From the NCBI RefSeq assembly GCF_905475345.1, contig NC_066608.1, positions 3,757,501 to 3,821,500 of the forward strand: a stretch of DNA of 64,000 bases, written 5' to 3'. Shown piece after piece: positions 22,961 to 33,424 of this stretch (positions within the stretch are counted from its first letter, which is position 1; each line of letters opens with the position of its first letter). The position numbers were made by a program, and so were the translations under genes. Source of the DNA: Vespula vulgaris (Eukaryota > Arthropoda > Insecta > Hymenoptera > Vespidae). Under the pieces are notes generated by a model that was given only the letters and a program-made list of their open reading frames with translations, was not told the DNA's origin and searched no databases.

Positions 22961-25213
22961 TTAACACGTTGACTGCTAACTACAAGTTATCTCGTAGTTT
23001 ACTTGTTATATTTGTGCATTTACGATGAAATTCGTAGTATCTTGGTGAATATATAAATAGATATCCTCAGGGAGGAGAACAAAAAATTAAGGTTGGCTTC
23101 CATGAACAGAAAATATAATCATACAAAGTTTATTCAAAATTAACAAGCAAAAGAATATTTTTATTGTTTGTGATAATTTTTAAAGCAATCTTCCATGCAA
23201 AGGGATGCCTTTTATTCATAAATTGGACAGAAATAACTCGTTTCTCGGGGTTTTCTAGCTTTAGTACAAATTCGACATTGCTTTGTGGATTGTTGTTTTT
23301 TATCGATAGATGGGATATTCTGTAAATAATGCAACTCTTGAAATAATTTTTTTTTAAACCGGTTGAATCTTGCTTCTCTAAACTTTATAAGTTTTCTTTC
23401 ACAGAAGATACGTTTTGAAAAAATTTGTGCGCATTATGTATATATATTTTTATAATATTTAATGCATTTTTGCGTTATTTAATAGTTTTTTTTGGGTTAT
23501 CTAATAATTTTTCTTAGAGCTGTGTAGTACGATAGCATTTGATCTGATCGATCAATACCAGACATTCCTTAATTGTAATCTCGAATTATATTCAGTTTCG
23601 AAAGTTTTCCATTGCTTTCCATTGATTGAACACCTTTACTATTTCAACACATGCATGTTTGAAATGGTAAGGACTTCTCGTTTGTTATCATTCCATTTAC
23701 ATATAGTACCATTTTACTGCCAAATAAACCCCCCCTTTTTTCACCCATTTCTCTGGGATTCTCCTTTTTGTTATTTCGTAGAGTTCCACACTCAAAAATT
23801 TTTCATGTGTAGCCAATAATTTTGTAAAAGCAACAGAATTATAAAAATTATCCATGTATACTGTATATTATCGAGATAGTTTTTAAATAAGTGTAAAACA
23901 ACATCAGTAGTGTGACCTAAATTATTGTTAATCCCCTCAAATTTTCCGCTGTAAATGTTTATTTTCATAACAACACAGTCGGATTTACATAGTTCATACA
24001 GTTTGACATCGTATTTGTGTTTTTTATTTTTTATATATTAGCAGAAATGCAATCTTCCAGACCACATCATTGATTCGTCGATACAAATATTTTGATGTGG
24101 CACATAGTTTTGACGCATAAAATTATTAAGATGATATAGTATAGGTCGCACCTTGTATAATCTGTCGGAAGGTGATATTGAATTATCAACTAAGTGAAAG
24201 TAATGCAGTAACAATTGGAATTTATTTCGACTCATATGTAATCGCCAAAACATTACATTATATAGTTTCTTTGTATTCCAGCAATGTTCTGTTGAAGAAA
24301 AGAACAAGGGCCCATTTGTAGTAGAAGCCCGATAAAAACTTTCATTTTTGCAGTGCTGATGTCTTTCCACTGTGATGAATATCCATGTGACTCTTAGATT
24401 TTTTTATTTCTTTATGTTTTGCAATTTCTTGCACAGTATATAAATTCGTTTATTCGGCCGGTAATGTAAGAAATTCTTCCGAAAAAAATAAGTTCACCAG
24501 TGTTTGCACTGTAAGATTTGTCATCCAATTTCAAATCAATATTTTCTTGGAAAATAAATAGTTCAGGATTTCGTTGATTTTCTGTCCACAAATTATGGTT
24601 CGTATTTGATGTGGTTGCATGAGAAGCATCGTGATTGCCTTCAGGTTTGTGAATGATCTCATCTTCAGGTTTGGAGACGATTTCGTCATCATTGTCCTCA
24701 CTTGAATCTTCAAAAGCTGCATAATCGCTACTGTCATTACCATCCTCGCCAAAAATCTCGTCAGATTCTGAATCATTTAGATTAGTGTAATAGTCAAGTT
24801 TTTTTTTCAGTTAGTAATCTTTTTTTATTCATATTGGGGTATTTATAATTTGATTATAAAAATAATTATAAAACAACACACTCAAGAAAGACAAATGTAA
24901 TGCGCCCGATTCTATATCTGATTTATTATTAACGAATTTAGACGCATATCTCCGACTCAGCTGTAGCAAAGCGACAGCTCAAAGTGTGTCTATGCACGAA
25001 TTAACTCGTAGTTGGCTTCCGTGAAAAGCTTTTTGTTACATAAATCAACCACGAGATAATTCGCAAGATCTAAAAAAAAAAACATTCTATATCCTTTTTG
25101 ATGATTACTATGTACTGTAATTAAAGTTTTTAATAACATAATATGATAAAATTAAATTGGCTTTTTACATAGGACTTTTTACATCGAAAAGTATCATGGC
25201 AGTCACGTGTTAA
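22961..25213 (-). mobile_element. piggyBac-like element D, both ends present
   Basis: The left end TTAACACGTTGACTGC at 22,961 pairs with the reverse complement of the right end, TTAACACGTGACTGCC, finishing at 25,213. Both begin in the TTAA target duplication, and the span of 2,253 bp is normal for the superfamily. A subterminal motif GGCTTCCRTGAA occurs near both ends in the same direction (about 23,096 and 25,014), and CTCGTAGTT-type motifs occur near 22,990 and 25,000. Confidence 0.88.
23160..24790 (-). pseudogene. piggyBac D transposase, frameshifted
   Basis: Read from about 24,790 downward: an acidic N-terminal region (DSESDEIFGEDGNDSSDYAA), then FWRLHMSRNKFQLLLHYFHL, DRLYKVRPILYHLNNFM and NICIDESMMWSGRLHF, with the first catalytic Asp kept. 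Next come YDVKLYELCKSD and NIYSGKFEG, and near 23,840 VYMDNFYNSVAF with the second catalytic Asp kept. At the C-terminus (23,180-23,330) is a Cys-rich tail with CRICTKARKPRETSYFC and LCMEDCFKNYH, the zinc-binding end typical of piggyBac. Several frameshifts and stops break the frame. Domain order and size are those of a full transposase. Confidence 0.88.
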
Positions 25214-25858
25214 TATCTTTAGCTGGTTCAACTCCTGTATCTTCACATATAATTTATATTCTCTAAATTTCTGCTTCGTTCTTTTTTTACGTATTTTCAT
25301 ATTTATTTCTTTATATTTTAAGATTTGTAGATTCTTCAACGATTATGCCGAAATCTTTGGTAAGTTTTATCTATGCATCAGTTTTTACACGTTTTCATCT
25401 GTTGCAACGACGTAAAGTATGTTGTGCTTTTTGCAACGAATACTAGGACGTTTCAGTAGTCCGTCGCGGAAAGTAGCGTGTTTCGTTTCTAACTATAGAA
25501 ACTATCTCGTTAAATATATTAGTATTCTATTATTAAATAAATTAGTATTCTATTGCAAAAATGAAAAGGTAAATGTTTCTTTTCTAATTGAAATAAATGT
25601 ATTTAATGAAATAAGTAGAACTTAATCAAATAAAATCGTCGTGTTTAGAATATCAATATACGAAGCTACGAGGAGTAGAAGTTACGGAACATCGTTAAGA
25701 GTAGCAAGTGGCTATTTTTTATCTCTAAATATTTATCATATTATAATTATATATCGTTTATTATTTTTTTAAATAAATAATTATTACAATGATAGATGGT
25801 GTTTGTTGTCGATCACTGATCATAGATATAAATATCATTGGTGATAAATTTTTTGTTT
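25214..25858. other. Unassigned A+T-rich stretch
   Basis: Flanking DNA of piggyBac D. No gene or repeat recognised. Confidence 0.45.
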
Positions 25859-25935
25859 TTAACCCTTTTGCTACGGCGGTTCGGTCCGCTGTAGCGCTAC
25901 CACTGAACTGGACCCCGTAGCGAAAGTGTACACAT
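25859..25935. repeat. piggyBac-type terminus with G+C-rich hairpin
   Basis: TTAACCCTTTTGCTACGGCG starts at 25,859. GCTACGGCGG (25,870-25,879) and CCGCTGTAGC (25,886-25,895) form a 10-bp stem with one mismatch around TTCGGT. A second GCTAC..GTAGC pair follows to about 25,921. The TTAACCCTTTTGC start resembles piggyBac ends in this window. No matching second end was found. Confidence 0.55.
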
Positions 25936-26815
25936 TGCGCGTGGACAGTTTATCTTGAAAGAAAAGTGGCTTTTCTTTAAAACAATATACTCATAATTTC
26001 TATATAAAAGATATAAACTTATTTAATGGGTATGAAGAGTCTGATTAACAATTGAAAATAATGAAAGAATAATATATAGTGATTAATAATTTAATACAGT
26101 ATGATATGTTTCGCTTTATTCTCGTTAATTGTCTAATCTTTTATAGCACCTAATAGTAATGAAAAAAATAGAGGTAGAACAAATATGATTCGAATTGTGA
26201 TTTATTCCTTGTATCAAATAATTTGCGCGCCGGTCATAAGAGACATTGCTATTCAAAAACTAAGTTGTAATGGTTTCTTTGCAATAATAAGGAAATCAGG
26301 AATATTCCCTTAAAGTATGTAATGGGTTGACGAGAAGATAGTATCAAGTTTGTTTGGTTTTTTATTAATTTCTTTTGTGACAAATATTCTTTTTGTCCAC
26401 AATATACAAGATGTTTTATTTTAATCGATCCAAACAAATTTCAAATCAATATGTAGCAGATTCAAAAAATAAAAATTTATTCCATTTTGATAACAAATCG
26501 ATGAAAAAATACAGTGAAACATAAGAGAAAAAAATCACTTATATGCCTACTTCTATAGATTGATTAAAATTAACTATTCTGAGAATTTCCTTGATAAAAA
26601 CTGAAAATTCTGATAAGACATATGTCATCGAATTAGTTCTAGAAAAATCAGTAAATTGAGTAAAACTAAATTACGATTCGGTTGGTTATTACATTGTTAA
26701 TTACACAAAGGATATTTGAACAACATTAACTAACTTGCTATTGGCTAATATCCAAGTAAAGATACACATGCGCGTGTGCGCACGTATCTATTGATTTATA
26801 TGTACAAGATATATT

Positions 26816-27112
26816 TTAATCTTTTAGGTACGATGCGCCACTATAGTGGCTTTCGCGGATGTCATCTTATATTAGAACGCGCTACTATAATGGATTAAAG
26901 AAATTTTTAGAAAAATCTAAATATTATTTTACTTAAAAAATTTTTGAAAAATTCGGTGATATGAGTAATAACATTAGTTCTAACAAATTTATCATTGATC
27001 ACACCTTCCGTCACACATTGCAGTATTATATCGTTTACGCGTAATTCGCGTCAAATTCTGTCTCAGAGAGAAATAGCCCCGCGCAAAATTCAGCCGTATC
27101 TAAGAGGGTTAA
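26816..27112. mobile_element. piggyBac-derived MITE, family B
   Basis: The 297-bp element has TTAA at 26,816-26,819 and 27,109-27,112 and ends TTAATCTTTTAGGTACG and (reverse complement) TTAACCCTCTTAGATACG. The left 90 bp match the reverse complement of 62,480-62,567 and the right 120 bp match the reverse complement of 57,205-57,330, the two ends of piggyBac B. The interior is short with no coding capacity, so it is an internally deleted derivative. It contains the perfect palindrome GCCACTATAGTGGC at 26,837-26,850. Confidence 0.85.
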
Positions 27113-27571
27113 TAATTGTAATTTGATGAATAGTTTCTAGATCCAGTATATCGCACAGATTTGTTGCATGATGCATTTATTTTAAGTGATAGTGGATTAT
27201 AACAAAATCGATATATTCAGTTTTGGAATATACAAAATTATTTATACACTTCTATTGTTTGTTTCAGTCGTCAAGTTGTTAGAATTTGGAAAAAGCTTAT
27301 TTTCTAGCATTAAGACTTCTTTTTTAGGGAAAACGACAGTTATCATTTCATTTATCTTTTTGTTTTGTATACGAGATAATTCTTGTTCTCTTATATCTTT
27401 CACGATCTTTATTGTGTGCTTTTTTATCTTTATATCAATCCGTAAATCCTTATTGCAAGTTTTTTTTTTCATGATAATTTTTTGTTGATTGTGTCATACG
27501 TATTTGGGAGATACAACTATTCATTATTCTCTTAATACAATTTGTCATAATTAATCCTTGCACTCTGAATA

Positions 27572-27583
27572 GCGCGCGCGCGT

Positions 27584-27648
<65 letters not shown>
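27572..27648. repeat. (CG)n(CA)n microsatellite
   Basis: A GCGCGCGCGCGTGTA start runs into about 32 CA dinucleotides. The alternating purine-pyrimidine sequence can form Z-DNA. The minus-strand frame of alternating Val-Cys is an artefact of this repeat. Confidence 0.95.
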
Positions 27649-27650
<2 letters not shown>

Positions 27651-27884
27651 AAGAGACACTCAGATACGAAGAGCGTATATATAGGAGAGAATTATGCAGT
27701 ATAGTTCCTCGATTTTTTTATATTTCGGTAAAAATAAGAAAAAATTAAAATTTCAAACACGTATTTGTGGTATATATGGAAATTAATAAAAAGAGAGATT
27801 TTTTTTTGGTATATTTATTAATTATTCTAAAATAAAATTTATAATTCGCAAACGTTGAAAGTTCTTTTTTTCTTTCTTAGGTTT

Positions 27885-28004
27885 GCCCTTCAAAATATAT
27901 CACAAGTTTTACACGAATAAATGAGATTATGTGTAATTTGTTAGTAGTTTGGCCATTTGAAAATTAACTAACTATTGACGTTTACATAAGTACCTTAATA
28001 TATA
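27885..28004 (-). repeat. X-related repeat, interrupted by a Tc1-like element
   Basis: ACACGAATAAATGAGATTAT onward matches 32,341-32,440 and 29,595-29,665. It stops at CCTTAATA where the Tc1-like element starts and continues after it at 29,508. Confidence 0.65.
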
Positions 28005-29505
28005 CAGTGGCGGCCATATACTTACGGATACTTGAAAAATTAATATTTTTATTACCAAATTGCAAAACTAAATACAACTATACGATAGTCATTCGCATAT
28101 ATAGTATCCAAAAAACTTTTACTTCTAATGTTAATAAGAAAAAAATTGATTAAGTTTAGGCGTAATATTTTAAGTGGACACATACTTAAGGACACAAATA
28201 TTTTGCATATTTTGCATTTTTATTTAATGTTTAAGTTTTTATACATTAATATCTAGTTACTAAACCTTTTTGTTTTATAATTTCGTTACATTTTTGTGAC
28301 ATGGATTGTATTAATCGAATGTTTTTCTCTATTGGTATCGATTTCCAATCGTCTTGAATAACAGTGTTTAATTCTTCTAAGTTGTTTGGTTTTTGATACT
28401 TTATAAATTTGTCGACACCAATTCATAACATTTTGATCGGATTTAAATCCGGAGACTGTGATGACCACTTCATTATCTTACTATTTTGTTCATTTAGAAA
28501 TTTTTTTATTTTGCAAACCATGTGTGCTTTGGATCGTAATTAGCCTTATAGATCCAATGCTTCGATATTTCATTACTCACATATGAGAATAACATATCTT
28601 TAATTAAATATGTCCAAATATTTAAAACTGTTCATGATTCTTTATGTGGTGTATGAGATCGGTTTTATTAATACTTACTGTGGAGTTTGTAAAAATCTTA
28701 AAAAAAATTTTTTTTTTTTTATGTCTCACATATGTTTTCCCGTCAGAATTAAATCGATTAAACTTCAACTGATTCGTAAAAATTACTTTAGATCATTGTT
28801 CTGACGTACAATGGAAATGTTCTTTGATAAATGCAATTCTCTGTTCCGCCTCTTGACCTATTAAACCAAACTCATTTAAACAATGACGTATTGTTCGAAT
28901 ACTTACTTTTTTATCCAAATCAGGTTTAATTTCTGAATGAATAGCTACTGCAGTTTTAAATCTGTCTGCCTCAGAGAAACTGTGGATTCTTCGATTTGTT
29001 CTCTGACATCAGTTTTCCGTTGCTGAATTTTACGAGGAATATTATTTGTGGTTCCAAAAGTTCGATATATTTCATGGTTTGAGAACAGACGAGTCTGGAT
29101 ATTTCAAGTTCCGAAAAATTTGGCGATAAGATTTCCCATTTTTCGCAAAAATTGCATTTGTTTTCTCTGTTCCCGTGTAATGTTTCTTCCTTTATTCACA
29201 TTAATGTTGTTCATAATACATTTAACCACACGAACTATTCGATCGAGACTGATAAGGACGATTTATTTTTCTGCGCAGTACGATAGGCATCCTTAAGTAT
29301 TTGACCACTGCAGAAATTGACGCTTCAAATAAAGCATATGTTACTCTTTATTTCTTAGAATACGAAAAAAACATTTGCTCCAATATTTACATTATGAATA
29401 CAAAATTTAAAGATTACAATTGTTTTATTTTTACTCCATTTCTTTACAGATATATTATACTTCAAAATGTATTTCTATCTTGTCTTAAGTATATGACTGC
29501 CACTG
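28005..29505 (-). mobile_element. Tc1-like element 1 with TIRs and TA duplication
   Basis: The left end CAGTGGCGGCCATATACTTA at 28,005 pairs with the reverse complement of the right end, CAGTGGCAGTCATATACTTA, finishing at 29,505; TA flanks both. The length is 1,501 bp. The paralogous repeat at 32,431-32,476 lacks the element, giving an empty-site comparison. Confidence 0.9.
28215..29280 (-). pseudogene. Tc1-like transposase 1, inactive
   Basis: The minus strand begins near 29,280 with a decayed DNA-binding region (RRKINRPYQSRS, then NAIFAKNGKSYRQIFRNLKY). Near 28,525 it reads ANYDPKHTWFAK, where the family has QDNDPKHT, so the catalytic Asp is lost. Near 28,420-28,470 it reads KWSSQSPDLNPIKML, where the family has SPDLNPIENLW: the catalytic Glu is Lys and a stop follows. 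Then comes KTKQLRRIKHC-type C-terminal sequence. It belongs to the DD34E branch of the IS630/Tc1/mariner superfamily and is dead. Confidence 0.82.
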
Positions 29506-29670
29506 TAGATGAGTTATGGAATGACATTATGTTTGGTTTAATATACGTAATATAGATCGTAACGATGCTTCTTATGTTTGATTCGCAAAGTTTCATATGA
29601 ATAAACGAGATTACCTGTACTTTGTTAATAGTTTGGAAATTGATTAAACATTAACTTTTACACGGAGATC
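29506..29670 (-). repeat. X-related repeat, continuation
   Basis: GAGTTATGGAATGACATTAT onward matches 10,390 and 32,455, then a second ATGAATAAACGAGATTA unit begins at 29,596. It is broken at 29,671 by piggyBac E. Confidence 0.6.
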
Positions 29671-29989
29671 TCAACCCTTTGCACTCGGAGCCATTCTGGA
29701 TGTTACCTACCAGCAACTTGGCAGCACTTCATTGTAAAAACGTGAAGGTACTACTCGCGTCATATTATAGCTTTGGAATGAAATAATGTATTTTAATAAT
29801 ATTTGATTTATGTGAATTCGTGGAGATTGAGGAACATTATTTCCATAAAAAGACTTTCTTTTAAAATTTGTAATGGAAATTTATAATTTTTTATACTCTG
29901 ATATATTTTGAAGTAATCTCTAATATACATTATAGGCTGATTTATATACGTTTTACAATGATAAGTTGTATGACGACTTCCACTTCTAA

Positions 29990-31206
29990 TGTTTTCTTAT
30001 CAGAACTTTCCTATCCAATATAGTCCCATTTTTTTCTCCTACATTGGGAATCTGTAGTTCATTGTCTGTTTTATTGTTCGACAAAGATTTGGTTGAACAT
30101 GTTCTTCATAGTGTCATTCTTTCTGTATGTAACTTCTTTTTTTTTTGTTAAATACTGGTTTTCGTATTTGTATCGGTATACCTTTCCCTTTAACTTTTAT
30201 TATGTTATATTAAATTTTATATTAAATGCCAGTGAGATGTCATTTCATCTTTAACAATTCTTCTGCTAAAATAATGCTGGGTATTCTTCTGCATCAGGAA
30301 TCTCGTCTAACAATTTTTTATATAAATGTAATGAAATTCTGATGCTTATTGGAACATTAGACCGAGAAATATTTTTGGATGTTCTTCTGCCAAAATATGG
30401 AAGTATTGAAAATAGGTATCTGGTTTTTGAATCAGTAAGTGCACATATGCGTTTATCCCATTTAGTTGGCTCATTTGAATTGTACATGATAAATGATATT
30501 CTGTCTTTAATTTTATTCACAGAGAATTGCCTCATCTGGTATGAAATATTGTCTACATTAAGAATCTATATATTCCAAATAATTGTTAGCCTTTTGAATA
30601 CGAGTTCTAATTATGCCATCGCTTCGTGCAGGTTTCTTCAAATGAAGGATTTAAAAGATTTGCACAAATCTGTCCCTATTGAATGTTTCGAAAAAGAAAG
30701 GAATTTTACTATTAGAAGTAGTAGACCAATATTCTTGCACGTTTGGTACTTGAATCAATCCCATATTTAGTATAATGGCAATGAAAGCTAGAAATTCTTA
30801 TTTGGTAACGTCGTGTTACTTCTTCCAAGTTGATTTATGTGAAAGTTGTTTGTTTATTATTTTTTCATCGGCATAATAAATAGTTCGTTTCCTTTATTAT
30901 ATTGTCTCATATGGACTTGTAAAATATAAAGTAAAATAGTTTGAGTTCTTTTATATTATTCGATATTTGTTGTTCGGTTATTTGGTGATGTATGCCAAAA
31001 TTTATTGTTGTTGAAGAAATGTCTGATTCAGTAACATCTTCCCATTCTTCACTTGACGATATGTTATTTTCTATTGATATGTTTTTTTTCTATACCATTT
31101 TCATCGCTATCACTATCTATGAGATTTTTTGTTTTCTTATTAATTGAATTGTATTACTATCACTACTATCGTTTTTTTCCGGATTAATATTTATTTTTTC
31201 TAACAT
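29990..31206 (-). pseudogene. piggyBac E transposase, broken
   Basis: The start at about 31,206 gives an acidic N-terminus (MLEKININPEKNDSSDSN). It is followed by IAIILNMGLIQVPNVQEYWS, then MYNSNEPTKWDKRICALTDS and RYLFSILPYFG (30,266-30,535), then ISLHLYKKLLDEIPDAEEYP, the stretch just before the second catalytic site of the PGBD4-like branch. The expected DRFYTS-type motif follows poorly. The distal part near 30,000-30,200 reads KGIPIQIRKPVFNKKKR. Frameshifts and stops are frequent, and no Cys-rich tail is found. Confidence 0.75.
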
Positions 31207-31394
31207 GTCTAACTAAAATAATGTCTACCGGAAATTACTTATTTTAAATCCTTCACTTTGCAGTTATGATTTGGTGATACATGCCGTATGTTTGGGATTT
31301 TTATCATGTTGAAGATTTACATTATACATTTACTCCCATTTTTTCAATATTTTCTAATTTTAATATTTAATAGCATTTTGCTAATTTTAATTTT

Positions 31395-32040
31395 TTAATA
31401 AATATTTAAAATATTTACATAGGCCTTTGCCATCATCCTTGCATCTATACGATGAATAAGACCATACTTGGCGTCCATACCATAATATTTCCTCCTCCGA
31501 ATTTTACTGTAAGACAAATGAATCGTCGGTTTAATTTTTCATTTTGTCTTTTCCAGATCACTCTTTTCCAATAGACCCAAACCTATATATTCCAGTTTCG
31601 TTTGACCAAATTACTTTCTTCCAATCTTATACTGGCTCGCAAATTTTAAACGTAATATCACATGCTACTTTGTTAAAAGTGGCCTTTTAATTTTAACTCT
31701 TTCTTTTATGCCGGCTCATCGTAAAACTCTATATACTCTTGCACTGATATCAATATTATTTAATGCTTTTAGCCTATTTTTTACTTGGATGGCAATATTG
31801 ACCTCTCTTGATCGTATAGAGAGGATTACACCACGCTTTATCGTGTTAGAGAATTTCGACTTTCGACCAACTTTATTTTTCACGATATCATCTGCGTGCT
31901 TTTTTTTTTTTTTTAATATTAATTACTCCTAATAAACATTGGTATTCATTTGCTAATGATCTATTCGAAACGCTTTGCTGAAGTTCTTCAACTATTTCCT
32001 TAATAATATTTTGGGCGATTTGCTTCACTAAAATTTGTTC
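31395..32040 (-). pseudogene. Tc1-like transposase 2, N-terminal half, inside piggyBac E
   Basis: The minus strand reads NKVGRKSKFSNTIKR, NISIDISARTVYRVLR-type helix-turn-helix sequence, ERVKIKRPLLTKLHV and RLKFASQY (31,560-31,900). Then, near 31,480, it reads TVKFGGGNIMVW and, after a frameshift, KYGLIHRIDARMMAKAYVNI. This is the order of Tc1-like transposases up to the strand before the second catalytic Asp. The C-terminal half is missing. It lies between the start codon and the right end of piggyBac E, so it probably inserted there later. Confidence 0.75.
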
Positions 32041-32330
32041 AAATTTTATAGTATATTAATAAAGAAATAATTATGTATTATATGTAATACTAAACAATAC
32101 ATGATTTCAAACTATTAAAATTTGAATTCATAAAATTGATCAAGTGCACTACGCAACAGGTTAAGCACTACTAATTACATAGATTCCAATGACAAAATCA
32201 ACTATCTGCGTAATTCAGCATTAAGGGGAGATGTAAACAAAGAACTAATATTATTTTGCTTGATTGTTAATTGTTGTAAGGAAGCTATATACCATCAAGA
32301 TTAGAAATAATGCTATCATATGATCAATTT

Positions 32331-32490
32331 TATCATAGAGCTTATACGAATAAACGAGATTATATGTAGTTTGTTAATTGTTTGGCTACTTGGAAACTGA
32401 CTAAATATTAACGTTTATATAATGGCCTTAATACAAAGAAGGGTTCGGAAATGGCATTACGTTTGGTTTGATATGCTATAGAAGAAAAAA
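32331..32490 (-). repeat. X-related repeat, uninterrupted copy
   Basis: ACGAATAAACGAGATTATAT, ACTAAATATTAACGTTTATA, GGCCTTAATACA and GGAAATGGCATTACGTTTGG run without interruption, giving the empty-site reference for Tc1-like element 1. Confidence 0.65.
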
Positions 32491-32792
32491 AAACCATGAA
32501 TTCATTTAAAAAATGAAGGTAACCTTGAAAACATCCATGTCTCCACCCACGTAAAAATATTTATATTATCTTATGTCCCCCTTCATGTCTTACAAGTTTT
32601 GTATGTAACAGTTTTTTATATTATAACAAATAACGAAGATATTTAAAATGCTAATAGTTGTTAGAGTACCCTGTATATTGCATAAAACGACATTGAAATT
32701 TCGACAAGGAAAATACAACAAGGAAACAGTTGTTCATGAATTGAAATAGTTTCATGTGGTTTATAACACACGTTTTTGTCTATAAATTTACT

Positions 32793-33420
32793 CTATGTTT
32801 CGAATATTAGGATAAACCTATCTATATGTAAGTGTTCAGATCTTTGTGTTTTTTTGTAAAGACGTATGAATATAAAAATGCTCAAAAATTTATTTCTGGG
32901 CATTGTGTCTGAAAAGAAAGGTGGATTTCTTTTCTTTGACCATAAATATGAAGCTTTTAATGATTTTGTTTGATATGTTCCACGAGTATATAAGATTGTT
33001 ATAAAATCATAAAATTGACCGGTTGAAATTATCGTTTTCGAGACTCGACGTGCTTCCGTTTCAATACAATTTTTTATATGTTGAATCATGTTTCTCTCGA
33101 TTATCAATCGAATGTGCTATTTACATGATTTAACATAATATTTTTTTCGCATAATCAGTCTTGCGATATTGCTGAATATGGTGCAGGCAAATCTGCCTGT
33201 TTACAATTTTTTTCATAATATATCAGATGCAGCTTTTTACATGCTGGGATATGCCAGAAATATGTATCCTTTTCTTGCCATTTGGAAATTTCCTTCTTCA
33301 TTATCTAAAGATTTCTCAATCTCTTCATTTTCATATTTGTGAACATCAATTTCCTCCTCGCTTTAACACAATTATATTTCATTCTGTTCGATGTTTGTAC
33401 TGGAACAATTTTCACTAATA
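32793..33420 (-). pseudogene. piggyBac F transposase, N-terminal half
   Basis: The minus strand has an N-terminal stretch (KEISKWQEKDTYFWHIPACK, about 33,200-33,330), then NMIQHIKNCIETEARR, TRGTYQTKSLKASYLWSKKR and PPFFSDTMPRNKFLSIFIFI (32,793-33,107). These match the piggyBac block of IxxLWS, then FxxTMSRNRFxxILRFL, upstream of the first catalytic Asp. The catalytic part is missing below 32,793. It is truncated and broken. Confidence 0.8.
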
Positions 33421-33424
33421 CTGT

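Larger units (their letters stand above)
29671..32164 (-). mobile_element. piggyBac-like element E
   Basis: The left end TCAACCCTTTGCACTCGG at 29,671 (TTAA changed to TCAA) and the reverse complement of the right end, TTAACCTGTTGCGTAGTG, finishing at 32,164, are the likely termini. The span is 2,494 bp and includes a secondary Tc1-like insertion in the 5' part. The right border is less certain than the left. Confidence 0.6.

Noticed and set aside
27186..27488. Overlapping frames on both strands (100 and 76 codons)
   Set aside because: Low-complexity hydrophobic and Lys-rich translations of A+T-rich DNA with no recognised motif.
27450..27659. 69-codon minus-strand frame with alternating Val-Cys
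   Set aside because: It is the translation of the CA microsatellite.
30342..30770. 142-codon plus-strand frame, the longest in the window
   Set aside because: It lies opposite recognisable piggyBac E transposase blocks on the minus strand and has no motif of its own; it is a shadow.
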